A stretch of 64,000 nucleotides of DNA, taken from Candidatus Brocadia sp. WS118. Its GTDB lineage: Bacteria > Planctomycetota > Brocadiia > Brocadiales > Brocadiaceae. This document shows, piece after piece, positions 53,553-62,492 of the stretch. A program made the position numbers and the translations under genes. The DNA lies in assembly GCA_007618135.1 (NCBI GenBank), contig PHFX01000148.1, forward strand, positions 1 through 64,000. Direction: 5' to 3'. The number at the start of each line of letters is the position of its first letter. Position 1 is the stretch's first letter. The notes beneath the pieces were generated by a model. It ran no database searches. It had not been told where the DNA came from and saw only the letters and a program-made list of their open reading frames with translations.

Positions 53553-55148
53553 CTACAAAGACAATTTTCCCGCAGTCCAGATTTGAAATGAACGTTTTTC
53601 CCATATTTCAGACCGGGATTTTTTGCCGGAAGCGACTTCTATGACTAGGGTAAGAAGTTGTTCACTTAATTGGTCGAGTGAAATATTATTGTCCAGGAGG
53701 ACACCGGCATTAAAATCAATATCTTCGTGCATTCTCTGAAAGATCTCGGTTCTTGATGACAGCTTTATTACGGGAGTTATTGCATTACCTTCGGTTGTCC
53801 CCATGCCGGTAGAAAAAAGAATTATATTTGCTCCGGATGCGACAATGCCTGTCATCGATTCAAGATCATTCCCCGGTCCATTCATTATTGACAGTCCTTG
53901 TTTTTTAACACGCTCGGCATAATCTACAAAATCAACAATTTCTGTGCTGCCGCCTTTTAAAATGGCCCCCAGACTTTTTAAGGTCAAATTTACCAGTCCT
54001 CCTTCTTTGTTGCCGGGGACAAAGTTTCCATCCATAGCCACATTGAGTCTTTCAGCCAAGGTCTTATAGTAATTCATTCCTTTGATAAATTTTCTGGCAA
54101 CGTGTTCAGACACCATTCTCTTCATCAAGCTGCTCTCAGCACCTATCATCTCGGGAGTTTCCGAAAGAATTGCAGAACCGCCACCATAAATTATTTTATC
54201 AACCGTTAACCCGATAAGTGGATTGGCTGTGATACCGGAAAATGAATCAGATGCTCCGCATTCAGTGCCAGCTACAAGATATTTTAGTGATACCTCTTCA
54301 CGTTCTGTCGTATTGACTTCTTTCAGTCTGGCAAGAATGATATTTTTTCCAGTTTCCAAAGTATTACGTGTGCCTCCCGCCTTCTGGATTGATAGATAAT
54401 CAATTGGCTTTTTACATGCAGACAATTCATGAAAATATTCAGATACAACTTTGTAATTTGTTTTTTCGCAGCCCAGATCAACAACCAGTGCACCGCCAAC
54501 ATTTGGGTGGTCTATAGTATTTTTCAATGTTCTCATCACCCTGTCTATGATCTCACCGTCGTTACAACCACATCCCTCGGTGTGAACTGCAGCTACAATT
54601 CCATCGACGTTCTTGTACTTCTTCCGTAGGGTTTCACTGTTATCCATGGCATACGCAATCTTAAATGCACTGTCGCCTGCGCACAGTGAGGTTGGCACTA
54701 CCAGGTAATAATTTCGCGTTCCTACCCGCCCGTCTCTTCTTTTGTATCCCCAGAAAGTATTCCCACATTGTTTATAATGTCTCCTTCTTTGATTTTGGAG
54801 ATAATAAGTAGCCGCACCTGCTATAGAGATGAGTGCTTCAGAATCGTTGCTCTTATAAATTTCGGTATTGCAACTATCGATGACCTGACCTCTTTTTATT
54901 CCTCTGGACAATCCGAATGCATATCCGTACTGGAAAACAAATTCCCCTTTTTTTACATCCATGAGAGAAAATCGGTGGCCTTTGGTAATTGCTTGTCCTA
55001 CTTTTACCATTGTTCCATTAATTTTTATTACCGTATTCTTTTGAATATCATTCTTTGCAATAGCAACATTGTCATGCTCCGACATACGGAGGGCAATGTT
55101 ATTGAAGGAAATTTCTTGTATTTTCTGACTATCTTTTCTTCGGTTCAT
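53553..55148 (-). CDS. UxaA/GarD-family sugar-acid dehydratase
   Basis: 531 residues. A small SAF domain (about 15-95: VAIAKNDIQKNTVIKI, GHRFSLMDVKKGE) precedes a GarD/UxaA core with GYKRRDGRVGTRNYY and HTEGCGCNDGEIIDRVMRTL, as in altronate and galactarate dehydratases; these use an iron site and remove water from a sugar acid. The last ~100 residues carry VNLTLKSLGAILKGGSTE and FSTGMGTTEGNAITPVIKL. A catabolic altronate dehydratase in a polysaccharide operon is unexpected; it may dehydrate an acidic sugar intermediate. It overlaps the upstream fusion gene by 4 nt. Confidence 0.8.
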   Translation of the reverse strand: MNRRKDSQKIQEISFNNIALRMSEHDNVAIAKNDIQKNTVIKINGTMVKVGQAITKGHRFSLMDVKKGEFVFQYGYAFGLSRGIKRGQVIDSCNTEIYKSNDSEALISIAGAATYYLQNQRRRHYKQCGNTFWGYKRRDGRVGTRNYYLVVPTSLCAGDSAFKIAYAMDNSETLRKKYKNVDGIVAAVHTEGCGCNDGEIIDRVMRTLKNTIDHPNVGGALVVDLGCEKTNYKVVSEYFHELSACKKPIDYLSIQKAGGTRNTLETGKNIILARLKEVNTTEREEVSLKYLVAGTECGASDSFSGITANPLIGLTVDKIIYGGGSAILSETPEMIGAESSLMKRMVSEHVARKFIKGMNYYKTLAERLNVAMDGNFVPGNKEGGLVNLTLKSLGAILKGGSTEIVDFVDYAERVKKQGLSIMNGPGNDLESMTGIVASGANIILFSTGMGTTEGNAITPVIKLSSRTEIFQRMHEDIDFNAGVLLDNNISLDQLSEQLLTLVIEVASGKKSRSEIWEKRSFQIWTAGKLSL

Positions 55149-56875
55149 TTTATATCTTTAGATGTTGATTTCAGCAGGATGGTCTTTTCAGAAATATTTA
55201 AGCCTTTTGCATTTTTTAAAATATCCGCTTTTTGGGTATTGCCTTCGGATAAAAGCGCAGTATTGCTGGCATCGAATAGAACGCCCTTGCAGGATGTATA
55301 GAGTTCTCCTCCACGAACCTTAAAATTTCTCTTAAACTCATCACTATCTGGAAACAGTTCAAAGGTAACGCTAAATCTGCTATTATGATGATGATATGTT
55401 TTATATGGCGAGGATTCTTCATAATGGAAATAATTGAATTCATTTAAGTTTTCGGTTTCCATTTCTGTTACTCCCTCATATCCGATTGTTTCTCGTCCAT
55501 ATCGGTCCTCCAGTCTGATGAGATCAACCTTGTTTGGTGGAGTTTCTATTTCCAACAAAAATACTCCATCGTCAGAAAGAGTTTTTGTAGAATGAAATAC
55601 CCCCTTTTCAATAATGATGGCGTCTCCTCCTCTGAGATACCGTCTTTGCAAGAAGGTATTGCTCATAGCGTTCCCGGATAAAAGAATTAACGACGTCTTC
55701 TTCAGCGAATGGCAATGCATAGAAGTTGAATATCCTTTTTTTATGTAAAGCAACCACACCGCAACAACCTTATTTTCAAATACCAAAAACTCATATCCCC
55801 ATGGCTTTACCACTACTCTGCCTTTGTAGGTATTTGGCTGCACGTTCGCATATACGTTCCCGTTGTTATTGCTTATCGTCTTAAGGGCCACGGTATCCTT
55901 TTCGCATACATTTGTTTGGCATATTTGAGAAGTTCGTATTTCCTTTTTATCAATTTCATCCAAAAATGCCTTATACGTAATTTCTACACCGTCTCTTAAT
56001 AGTGTGCTGTGCTTCCAGCCGAGTTCGTTCATTCTCGATACGTCAAGTAATTTTTTTATAACACCATCCGGTTTTCTTTTATCGAAGGTAATCTTTCCTT
56101 TATATCCTACGATTTCCTGCACTATTTCGGCTAATGTTAAAATCGTACAGCAACTACCGGTACCGATATTGAATACATCACTATCTGAATATGCACTTGT
56201 TAAAAACATGCAAGCATCAGCGACATCGTCAACAAAAAGAAAATCACGCGCTGGAAGACCAGTCCCCCAGAGGGTAACTTCTTCGGAATGTTGAACCTTT
56301 GCCGTATGAAACTTACTGATGAGCGAAGGTAATACCTGCGCATTCAGGACATCGTAATGCTGTTTTGGGCCGTAAATATTAGGTGGAATAAGAACGATGA
56401 AATCCGTTCCATATTGCCTGTTGTATGATTCGCACATTTTTATTCCGGCAATTTTAGCAAGCGCAAATGGTTCACAGGTTGTTTCCAATACGCCAGTTAA
56501 TAGATAATCCTCTTTTGCCGGTTGGGGACAATGTACCGGGTAAACGTCTCCACATGCCAAAAAGATCATCTTCTTCACTTCACTTAAGAAGGCGCAGTGA
56601 ATGACGTTTGTCTGAATCATGATATTCTCATAAATAAATTCCGCACGGTACGTGGTATTCGCAAATATTCCACCTACTTTTGCTGCGGCAAAAAATATAT
56701 AGTCGGGCCTTTCTCTGTCAAAAAAGGATTTTACAGCAGCCTGATTGGTTAAATCTAATTCCGACCGATTTCTGGTCAATATATTGGTATAATTATCCTT
56801 TATCAATCGACGGACAATGGCTGAACCAATCAAACCGTTATGCCCTGCTACAAATATTTTATCGTTCTTATTCAT
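55145..56875 (-). CDS. GDP-L-fucose-synthase-like protein with lost catalytic residues, fused to a cupin
   Basis: 576 residues. About 1-310 is an SDR of the GDP-fucose-synthase type (IFVAGHNGLIGSAIVRRL, FFAAAKVGGI, EPFALAKIAGIKMCES). The catalytic Tyr of YxxxK is Phe137, while Lys141 stays; the Ser and Cys of the usual GSSCIYP are changed (LACGDVYP). The ordinary epimerase-reductase chemistry is therefore unlikely. About 335-470 is a cupin (KPWGYEFLVF, SMHCHSLKKTSLILLSGNA, GVFHSTK). The C-terminus (about 480-576) has no assigned domain. It could be a binding or non-redox sugar enzyme. It lies 20 bp downstream of the DJ-1/PfpI gene. Confidence 0.8.
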   Translation of the reverse strand: MNKNDKIFVAGHNGLIGSAIVRRLIKDNYTNILTRNRSELDLTNQAAVKSFFDRERPDYIFFAAAKVGGIFANTTYRAEFIYENIMIQTNVIHCAFLSEVKKMIFLACGDVYPVHCPQPAKEDYLLTGVLETTCEPFALAKIAGIKMCESYNRQYGTDFIVLIPPNIYGPKQHYDVLNAQVLPSLISKFHTAKVQHSEEVTLWGTGLPARDFLFVDDVADACMFLTSAYSDSDVFNIGTGSCCTILTLAEIVQEIVGYKGKITFDKRKPDGVIKKLLDVSRMNELGWKHSTLLRDGVEITYKAFLDEIDKKEIRTSQICQTNVCEKDTVALKTISNNNGNVYANVQPNTYKGRVVVKPWGYEFLVFENKVVAVWLLYIKKGYSTSMHCHSLKKTSLILLSGNAMSNTFLQRRYLRGGDAIIIEKGVFHSTKTLSDDGVFLLEIETPPNKVDLIRLEDRYGRETIGYEGVTEMETENLNEFNYFHYEESSPYKTYHHHNSRFSVTFELFPDSDEFKRNFKVRGGELYTSCKGVLFDASNTALLSEGNTQKADILKNAKGLNISEKTILLKSTSKDIK

Positions 56876-56895
56876 CCTGCTCTTCGTGCCGCTCT

Positions 56896-57405
56896 TTAGA
56901 GATTAAATTGCCTGAGTGTCTCTCTCATCCAATCACCGTTATATTTATAGTGCGGCGATGTTACAATATTCCCGTCCACAACAACAGGGGCATCAATATA
57001 CACAGCGCCGGCATTTTCGATATCGTCTTTTATCCCGATATATCCTGAAATACGTTTCCCTTTTACAATCTTGGCTGAAATCAAAATCCATGGACCGTGA
57101 CAGACTGCTGAAACAATTTTATTTTTGCTATACATTGCCCTGATGAATTCCAGCACTTCTCTTATTTGTCTGACTCTGTCAGGGGCTTCATGTCCTCCCG
57201 GTAAAACCACCAGATCATAATCAGGCTCTTTCAATTCTGTTATATCCACAGTTGGTTTAGCTGGCACGCCGTATTTACCCTTTACCATTTCCTTGCCTTT
57301 TACTGCAACGTCTACATGAAAACCAGCTTCTTGCAGCCGATAAAACGGGTAAATAAACTCCTCATCTTGAAAGTTCGGACCCGTAATGATTACCGATCTT
57401 CTCAT
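56896..57405 (-). CDS. DJ-1/PfpI-family protein
   Basis: 169 residues from ATG 57405, chosen for AAGGAG 9 nt upstream; an in-frame ATG at 57432 lacks one. The fold's nucleophile elbow is VSAVCHGPWIL (Cys, then His), and DYDLVVLPGGHEAPDRVR and GDWMRETLRQF are typical of PfpI/YhbO-like proteins. These act as glyoxalases, deglycases or proteases in different studies, so function is uncertain. It is within the sugar operon, 13 bp after the radical SAM gene. Confidence 0.82.
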   Translation of the reverse strand: MRRSVIITGPNFQDEEFIYPFYRLQEAGFHVDVAVKGKEMVKGKYGVPAKPTVDITELKEPDYDLVVLPGGHEAPDRVRQIREVLEFIRAMYSKNKIVSAVCHGPWILISAKIVKGKRISGYIGIKDDIENAGAVYIDAPVVVDGNIVTSPHYKYNGDWMRETLRQFNL

Positions 57406-57445
57406 GAACAAATCTCCTTCACCTTTTCTCATCAGGCCTGGCTGA

Positions 57446-59242
57446 TTATAAATATCTGCACAAATTTAAGACCTCGAACCTCTTTTGCCAATACGTTGAA
57501 TTGTCCAGGTATGTTTTTGCCTGTACTTTTCGTTCTTGTGATTCTTTGCTCTTCCCTAATCTTTGTTCCAAAATCCCCAGAAATAACGTCGAGAGTGGGT
57601 TTTCCGGAACACGATCACAGATGTCTCTTAACATTTTTTGTAACATGTGTAACTTAATTACCCGATCCTCCGTGAGGATCCTTTCGTAATTTACCTTGTA
57701 ATCAACGAGAAACCATACGTCTTTCAGTTGTTCATCCGAGGGAATCATATGGGGATCTGCCTCTAAAAGGTTTTTAAATTCCTTTGCCTCTATTTTTTCA
57801 TTTTTTTCCCGCAACCTTTGACCACCCGTAGATCCAATAAAAAATTTGTCTTGAAACCCCTTTTGTCTGACGGTATCACTATCACTCAGTGACTTATGTA
57901 TTTCCGTTGATGGAAACAAGGTAAGAATCTGTATGGGATACCAGTCAAGCTGTAATTCCAATGCAAGATTGACGGTGTCCAAAACCTGTCCAATCGTTTC
58001 ATCAGTGAAGCCAACCATCAGAAAGCCCTTTGTAAATATCCCCGGATATTGCTTCAAAATTGCTGCAGCTCTTCGATAGTCACGTAAGTCACTGGGTTTG
58101 CGAATCGAATCTAAAATTTTCTGATTTCCTGATTCGATTCCTAAATGCAACCCTATACATCCAGATTTATAGGCAGCGTCAACAATTTCCGGAGTTATTG
58201 ATGCTGCAATAACTCCATTCGACGCATCCCAGGAAATATTCATATTTCTTTTCACAATTGCATGAAATAATTCAAGTGCACGTCTTCTGTTATAAAGGAG
58301 GTCATCATCCAACCACATAAAATGGGTTATATTATATTTTTCTTTTAGACATTCCATTTCATCGACAATTACTTGTACCTTACGTGATCTGATCCCTTTA
58401 CCGCAGAAAGCGTTTACACTACAATAAGTGCAGCTTCCCCGACATCCCCTGTTTGATAAAATTGCAGATGCGCATACCTTGTCGTCTAATAGCCAATGGT
58501 ATGCACCTATTTTCCCCAGGGTATGATATTCTCCTATGGGCAATGAACCATAGTCAGGAACAGCATCAATATCATATTCCCGCAATTGCTTGTCGATAGA
58601 AAAATATCCGCTTCTCAGTTTTGTTGCAATTTGCCTTAATGCATCAGCGGTCGTTTTCTTGTTAATAAAGTCAATTATTGTAACGAAACTGGTATCTCCT
58701 TCGTACAGAGAGATAAAATCAATCGATCGGCACTCTGTTAACACGGTTTTTGCAGCCGTTGTCGAATGCACCCCTCCAGCAATCACAGGCAGGTTTTTAT
58801 GAACCTTTTTAATAAACTCTGCAATCTTATACATTTGCGGGGCAGTCATTGAAAACATACACGTAATTCCAATAAGATCAGGTTTGAAGACCTCTATCCG
58901 CTCCTTCAATTTACTTTGCCACACGTCGTAATGAAAAGATCTCCTTGCTGAATGGAAAGAAGCCAAAACCTCGTAGTTTAGGTCAATAATCTCTGAAACG
59001 TAGCCATTTTCATGTAACCTTTTATTTATGATACCAAGTCCGTACGGTGGGAATGCCGGATACCTTTTTTGCCGTGCCACCTCAACATCAAAATATTCTT
59101 CCGGAACCTGGGGCGGAGACACCAATAAGATGCGATTACAGAGATGAACCATAGTGGTAATTTTATCTGAAATTACTTCTCTTGTAGCATCCTGTATTTC
59201 CAGGAGGTCATGTCGTTTTATAGGAAGAGCAACACTGCACAT
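57446..59242 (-). CDS. B12-binding-domain radical SAM protein
   Basis: 598 residues. An N-terminal cobalamin-like domain (ILLVSPPQVP, LHENGYVSEIIDLN, VIAGGVHSTTAAKTV, LYEGDTSF) precedes the radical SAM motif SNRGCRGSCTYC (Cys267, 271, 274) and a core with FMWLDDDLLYN and HLGIESGNQKI. The final ~150 residues lack a known domain. It resembles methyltransferase-type class B enzymes. It is the first gene of the tightly packed block that continues to 39306. The next upstream gene (E1beta-like) is 114 bp away with no clear terminator between. Confidence 0.82.
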   Translation of the reverse strand: MCSVALPIKRHDLLEIQDATREVISDKITTMVHLCNRILLVSPPQVPEEYFDVEVARQKRYPAFPPYGLGIINKRLHENGYVSEIIDLNYEVLASFHSARRSFHYDVWQSKLKERIEVFKPDLIGITCMFSMTAPQMYKIAEFIKKVHKNLPVIAGGVHSTTAAKTVLTECRSIDFISLYEGDTSFVTIIDFINKKTTADALRQIATKLRSGYFSIDKQLREYDIDAVPDYGSLPIGEYHTLGKIGAYHWLLDDKVCASAILSNRGCRGSCTYCSVNAFCGKGIRSRKVQVIVDEMECLKEKYNITHFMWLDDDLLYNRRRALELFHAIVKRNMNISWDASNGVIAASITPEIVDAAYKSGCIGLHLGIESGNQKILDSIRKPSDLRDYRRAAAILKQYPGIFTKGFLMVGFTDETIGQVLDTVNLALELQLDWYPIQILTLFPSTEIHKSLSDSDTVRQKGFQDKFFIGSTGGQRLREKNEKIEAKEFKNLLEADPHMIPSDEQLKDVWFLVDYKVNYERILTEDRVIKLHMLQKMLRDICDRVPENPLSTLFLGILEQRLGKSKESQERKVQAKTYLDNSTYWQKRFEVLNLCRYL

Positions 59243-59356
59243 TTTCAGCCCTGTTTTGTAATTATTTACCTTGAATTATTTAAAATTAAAGGTATTTCAG
59301 CTATCGCTTTTTGCAGAAAGCAAAAATAATTATTTTATTGCACTCGTTTACTGCAA

Positions 59357-60256
59357 TTATTCGTTCAGCAACATCTTCACTGTCTCATAAATCCTTGCAG
59401 CATCTGGCGCTTTATTCTGCAAGGGAGGGCACAAACACTTCGATCTGTCATACAATCCTAGTGCTTTAACCTTGCACCCGGTAGCCTGATTTAATTCATA
59501 TGCAAGAGACTGTGAGGCGCCCGCTATTTCATAACCGGGATCTATCACAACACCTTTTTTACTCTGAAGAAGAGGTTCTGTCAGACGCTCAGTAACAACA
59601 AATGGTTTGAGCCACAAAAGGTGAACAAGATTGCATTTGATTCCTTCTGCTTCGAGCGTTTCTGCTGCCTTATGTAACTCAAATCGTACCGATGATATCG
59701 CATAAAGTGTTATATCCGCATTGTCCACGATTCGGTCGTTTAATTCCTGAGTGTTTCCGTAGCTTGCACGATGTTCGCTCACGATCATGGGATCATCGTT
59801 TGCCAAGAAATTCTCCCAAATTTCTTCATACTCTCCTGGAGTCATGGGTGAACATATCCGGAAACCAGGAAAATGCATAAAAATACTGTGTAAAATGCCG
59901 GAATGAACAGGACCTAATCCATCGGCGCCAATTGCCCTTACAAAGACAGGGGCACTTTTGTCATGCAATTCCTTTGTCTTTGCAGCATAAAAAATGAGCG
60001 GACTTCCGTTTAGAATAAGAAAGTCCTGAAACCTGATAACAAATATAGGTCTTCTTCCAACCAATGCAGCGCCTACAGCGATACCAGCGCCTGCTACGTC
60101 TGTCATGGGAAGTTCGACTATTCCCGGACAGTCTGGAACGGTATTATTCACCCAGCCAACGGCAGTGATCGATTCTCCTAAAAGCAGGCCATGATTTTTA
60201 GTTAAATGATTTCTTGTTACCTCTTTGATAGTTTCTGCAACGGTTTTTAGTCCCAT
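59357..60256 (-). CDS. ThDP-dependent enzyme, E1beta/transketolase-C-terminal-like subunit
   Basis: 299 residues, equivalent to the pyruvate dehydrogenase E1 beta or transketolase C-terminal half. Seen: the cofactor-activating Glu region VELPMTDVAGAGIAVGAALVGRRPIFVIRFQDF, the pyrimidine-binding GPVHSGILHSIFMHFPG, and a C-terminal SQSLAYEL region. It overlaps the alpha gene by 10 nt, so the two form a heteromeric enzyme. No E2 or E3 genes are near, so it is unlikely to be an oxidative dehydrogenase complex; a transketolase-type C2 transfer onto a sugar is plausible. Confidence 0.85.
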   Translation of the reverse strand: MGLKTVAETIKEVTRNHLTKNHGLLLGESITAVGWVNNTVPDCPGIVELPMTDVAGAGIAVGAALVGRRPIFVIRFQDFLILNGSPLIFYAAKTKELHDKSAPVFVRAIGADGLGPVHSGILHSIFMHFPGFRICSPMTPGEYEEIWENFLANDDPMIVSEHRASYGNTQELNDRIVDNADITLYAISSVRFELHKAAETLEAEGIKCNLVHLLWLKPFVVTERLTEPLLQSKKGVVIDPGYEIAGASQSLAYELNQATGCKVKALGLYDRSKCLCPPLQNKAPDAARIYETVKMLLNE

Positions 60257-61122
60257 AATTCCTTCATTTGGTCTTGAGTTTCTTTTTCTATCTGACAGAT
60301 TTCTTTTGCAAGCCCTCTTTTATTACATTCATCTTTTACCAGGCTAAATCTGTCCCATTCAGGTTTCCCGTCAGTGCCTGTCCCCATGTGCCAGTTTTCC
60401 CTGCATGTATAAATATTCATAAAAGCCGGAAGATTTTTTTTAAACTCCTGTACCTTTCTATATATTGTCCAGGGATCATCGGTAATGTCGACTGCCGGCA
60501 TTCCAAGCGCTTGTGCCACATTGGTCATACTCCATGATCGCCTCACATCAACCTTTGTCAGGATTGATAAATTATTATCCTCACAGACAAATAATACGGG
60601 CAGTTTCTGTGACACAGCAAATCCCATCGCAGCAAATACATAATCTTCCTCCGTTGCTCCATCACCAAAAAAAGATACCGCAGGTTTTCCACTTCCAAGT
60701 GCAGCCCCAACGGCAAGCGGCACATTTTCTCCGATTAAACCGTGATGTCCATACATAGTAATATTATTTTCATGACATTGAATACAGTTTGAACCTGCCC
60801 TTCCACCACTCGTTCCACCCGGTAATCCAAATAATTCATCTTTCAGCCTTCCTGTATCTCCTCCAAAGGATAAATAAGTTGCATGACATCTGTGCTGCGC
60901 AAATATCATAAATTCGGGAATTACCAATGACATTGCTGCTGCAATTGATTCCTGACCTGATGAAAGATATATTGGGTATGTAATAGCTCCGTTTTTAACG
61001 GCTTCAATTAATCCCTTTTCAAAATATCTGACACGACACATACGACGGAATATCTCTAGCGAGATATCCTGGTTAATAGTATTTGAAAGGCCTGGTATTA
61101 TACCAAACGTTGACGACCTCAT
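60247..61122 (-). CDS. ThDP-dependent enzyme, E1alpha/transketolase-N-terminal-like subunit
   Basis: About 291 residues from ATG 61122, preceded by GGAGAGG; a GTG at 61134 is an alternative. The ThDP motif is visible as FFGDGATEEDYVFAAMGF...CEDNN (GDG...NN). Upstream YLSSGQESIAAAM and HRCHATYLSFGGD resemble E1 alpha subunits. It is the partner of the beta gene at 59357. In a sugar-nucleotide locus this pair resembles two-component ThDP enzymes reported to add a two-carbon branch to deoxysugars (recalled: AviB1/AviB2 of avilamycin). Substrate unproven. Confidence 0.85.
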   Translation of the reverse strand: MRSSTFGIIPGLSNTINQDISLEIFRRMCRVRYFEKGLIEAVKNGAITYPIYLSSGQESIAAAMSLVIPEFMIFAQHRCHATYLSFGGDTGRLKDELFGLPGGTSGGRAGSNCIQCHENNITMYGHHGLIGENVPLAVGAALGSGKPAVSFFGDGATEEDYVFAAMGFAVSQKLPVLFVCEDNNLSILTKVDVRRSWSMTNVAQALGMPAVDITDDPWTIYRKVQEFKKNLPAFMNIYTCRENWHMGTGTDGKPEWDRFSLVKDECNKRGLAKEICQIEKETQDQMKELWD

Positions 61123-61246
61123 CCGCCTCTCCACGAATTTTTATTCTTTGAGGAGCACCTGTAATATTTAATCATCCTTCCATCAATTCAAGTATGGTTT
61201 TCAAGCGATGTTTTACCATGTCAAGCCAGGTAAGGAATAAAAGCCC

Positions 61247-62185
61247 CTATACATTGCTATATCTGCTATTGGTAATTATCTTATATCCTTTAATAAGTTC
61301 TTTTATTCCGGCTTCAAGCGAATACTGAGGTTGGAAGCCGGTTTTTTCTATCTTTTTATTGGAAACGATGTAGTCTCTTTTATCAGGGTCTTCACCTACT
61401 GGTGACTCTAAACAAACGAAGTCAGGAATACATTCTTTTATTTTTGCACACAGTTCAAGCTTTGAAAGATTTGCACTTGACAGCCCTACATTATAGGGTT
61501 CATTTTTCATGGTCTCAAAGTTGTTTATCGCGTGAATAAACGCCCCTGCCACATCACGAATATGGATATAATTTCGTTTAAAATGACCTTCAAATATCAC
61601 AACAAAGCGATCTTTAACTGCCCTGTAGGTAAAATCATTCACCAGTAAATCTATTCGCATCCTTGGAGACATGCCAAATACGGTAGCCAACCGAAAACTG
61701 ATAGAGTTTCCCCGGTCAAGCACAATCTTTTCCGCCTCTGCCTTCACCTTTCCATACAAAGAAATTGGTTTCAAGGGTGTTTCCTCAGTGCAATACACCC
61801 CTTTTTGCCCTATGCCATAACCACTATTCGTTGTGGGTATAATTATTCTTTGTTCCCTGGATGCAAGTTTAACTATGGAAAGTGCCCCATCTCTTATCGT
61901 TGTTACCGTCCCTATCTTGTCCCTGCTGCAAAGCGGAGCACCTACTAATGCAGCCAACGGTATAATATAATCGTGTTTTTGCAAAAGAGGTTGTAGGATA
62001 CTTTCATCTCTTGCATCACCTCTGAAAACATCAAAATGTTCATATGCACAGCATTCGAGCAATGAATTTTGTCCAAACATAAAGTTATCCAATACGGTTA
62101 CTTTATGCCCCAATTTTAATAATTCTGGGACCAGAATTGAACCTATGTACCCTGCACCTCCCGTAACCAATATTTTATGCCCCAT
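61247..62185 (-). CDS. NAD-dependent nucleotide-sugar epimerase/dehydratase (extended SDR)
   Basis: 312 residues. The cofactor motif is ILVTGGAGYIGSILVP, and the active site has SGYGIG with the catalytic YxxxK in ISLYGKVKAEAEKIV. FRLATVFGMSPRMRIDLLVNDF and RNYIHIRDVAGAFIHAI are typical of UDP- or GDP-sugar epimerases. Unlike the Fcl-like fusion at 55145-56875 it keeps Ser, Tyr and Lys. It may make the 4-keto or epimerised sugar nucleotide used further down. It lies 112 bp before the E1alpha gene. Confidence 0.85.
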   Translation of the reverse strand: MGHKILVTGGAGYIGSILVPELLKLGHKVTVLDNFMFGQNSLLECCAYEHFDVFRGDARDESILQPLLQKHDYIIPLAALVGAPLCSRDKIGTVTTIRDGALSIVKLASREQRIIIPTTNSGYGIGQKGVYCTEETPLKPISLYGKVKAEAEKIVLDRGNSISFRLATVFGMSPRMRIDLLVNDFTYRAVKDRFVVIFEGHFKRNYIHIRDVAGAFIHAINNFETMKNEPYNVGLSSANLSKLELCAKIKECIPDFVCLESPVGEDPDKRDYIVSNKKIEKTGFQPQYSLEAGIKELIKGYKIITNSRYSNV

Positions 62186-62492
62186 TAGACAGATTCTCCT
62201 TGTTTTTTCCTTAAAATAATAGGTTTGTCAAGTGACAATATTTCAGAACAATCACAATACTAAATACTTGTAAAAGTGGCTGGAGAAGCGTAAACATAAA
62301 TGATGAAAACTATTGTTTGTGAAAGGAGAAAACATTTTTCAGTAGGCTGAGTTAAAGCGAAAATACTGAAATACCAGCAAAAAAAAGGAAAATGAGTCGA
62401 TTGATAGGTTTCTTTTATGTAAACCAGGGCGACACAAACGTATTCATCCATCTGATAAATTTCAGATGAAAAAGAACCAATGATAAAGGTCG
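62186..62492. other. Intergenic region with a small hairpin, no gene
   Basis: About 300 bp between the SDR and TPR genes. CATCTGA (about 62451-62457) pairs with TCAGATG (about 62463-62469) near the TPR stop, but no U-tract follows on either strand, so it is not a clear terminator. A 63-codon minus-strand frame (62260-62451) lacks a Shine-Dalgarno and domain and is probably spurious. A TTGACA box near 62234-62229 lacks a good -10. Confidence 0.4.

Noticed and set aside
59357-61122. Annotation as pyruvate dehydrogenase E1 alpha/beta
   Set aside because: No E2/E3 genes nearby and a sugar-locus context; only the ThDP fold is certain, so the general name was used.
62260-62451. 63-codon minus-strand frame upstream of the SDR gene
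   Set aside because: Low-complexity aromatic sequence without a ribosome-binding site; treated as spurious.
62448-62469. Hairpin CATCTGA/TCAGATG as terminator of the csrA-TPR unit
   Set aside because: No U-tract follows it on the minus strand, so termination is not supported.
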